A stretch of 12,550 nucleotides of DNA from JACQCV01 sp964639675 (GTDB lineage Bacteria; Patescibacteriota; Minisyncoccia; Phycocordibacterales; UBA12445): contig CAZXEK010000003.1 in assembly GCA_964639675.1 (NCBI GenBank), positions 1-12,550 of the forward strand, read 5' to 3'. Positions 12,216 to 12,550 of this stretch are shown here, piece by piece (position 1 is the first letter of the stretch; every line of letters begins with the position of its first letter). The notes beneath the pieces were generated by a model. It was not told where the DNA came from. It was given only the letters and a program-made list of their open reading frames with translations, and did not search any database. Position numbers and translations under genes: made by a program.

Positions 12216-12550
12216 CTATATCTTAAACATATTTTCGCTAACTGTAACTGTCCTTCCGCCACTCTTACTAACCCAAGAGACTTCAACAACCACATTTATT
12301 TCACCTATTCCGATATCACTCCTAGTTCGACCTATCTTGGACGTTTTGTCAGTTATGGTTATTCTTCTTGAAAAAATTGAATCTTCTGGAGTAAGTCTTC
12401 CACCATCAAGAATTGTGGTCGTAAAAATATACCCGTAAAGTTTCTCTGCACCTAAACTGTCGCCGAGATTAACTACTTTAATCTTTTCAAAACAACTGAT
12501 CTTGTCAACTCCAGCAAGAGAAGAACATTCATTAGGATCACCAATCTTCT
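12216..12550 (-). CDS. PilV-like minor pilin, C-terminal part (partial)
   Basis: An open frame enters from the right edge (first full codon ends at 12548) and stops at TAG 12216-12218, giving the last 110 residues. It shows DPNECSSLAG and YIFTTTIL, then FSRRITITDK, then INVVVEVSWVSKSGGRTVTV. The strand pattern VxVxVSWxSxxGxRTVTV, with a short tail, is typical of the C-terminal end of PilV-like and related minor pilins. The N-terminal prepilin signal would lie outside the window. Its position 19 bp before the PilX-like gene supports a pilus operon. The exact subunit cannot be named. Confidence 0.65.
   Translation of the reverse strand, partial: KIGDPNECSSLAGVDKISCFEKIKVVNLGDSLGAEKLYGYIFTTTILDGGRLTPEDSIFSRRITITDKTSKIGRTRSDIGIGEINVVVEVSWVSKSGGRTVTVSENMFKI

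Noticed and set aside
12181..12438. Plus-strand 85-codon frame at the right edge
   Set aside because: The minus strand here encodes the convincing end of a PilV-like protein; the plus frame has no supporting signals.

Overview
The window looks like a chromosomal segment of a small-genome bacterium, most likely a member of the Patescibacteria/CPR (Parcubacteria-like). This is inferred from AT-rich, tightly packed genes, several genes without a Shine-Dalgarno sequence, tRNA genes without an encoded CCA end, a PilX-type pilus protein with a GMECA..WD signature, and a mix of essential housekeeping genes with lineage-type orphans. All complete genes use TAA or TAG as stop; none uses TGA, and none carries an in-frame TGA, so an ordinary code fits.

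Left part (1-1886, + strand): the tail of an IS3-family transposase with the right end of its element, a tRNA-Asp with a good sigma70-type promoter, then an overlapping dsbB-dsbA-like pair for disulfide formation outside the cytoplasm, and a small J-domain protein closed by a strong bidirectional terminator.

Middle left (1890-3480): on the minus strand an initiator tRNA (C1xA72, CAT anticodon) with unusual D and T loops, preceded by a possible 45-aa single-span membrane peptide. Back to back with it, on the plus strand, is a small protein with a possible transglutaminase-like Cys/His arrangement. Convergent to that is a wHTH protein with a degenerate nucleotidyltransferase-like domain.

Ribosomal block (3443-4764, minus): promoter, L10-type leader RNA, rplJ, a 158-bp gap that looks like a small non-autonomous mobile repeat (imperfect ~32-bp terminal inverted repeats around two perfect hairpins), rplL, and a terminator. 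The -35 box of the promoter sits inside the terminator hairpin of the preceding gene.

Right part (4772-12550, minus): a 734-aa protein with two wHTH-metallophosphoesterase units in tandem, preceded by a tight cluster reading pilV-like (partial) - pilX-like - ligA - gatC - gatA - membrane protein with an RX4H (HEPN-like) motif. Several of these overlap or lie within 60 bp and probably form one transcript. A perfect 35-bp palindrome lies inside ligA, in the linker before the BRCT domain.

The items most worth a second look are the repeat between rplJ and rplL, the ligA palindrome, the unusual initiator tRNA and the tandem metallophosphoesterase protein.
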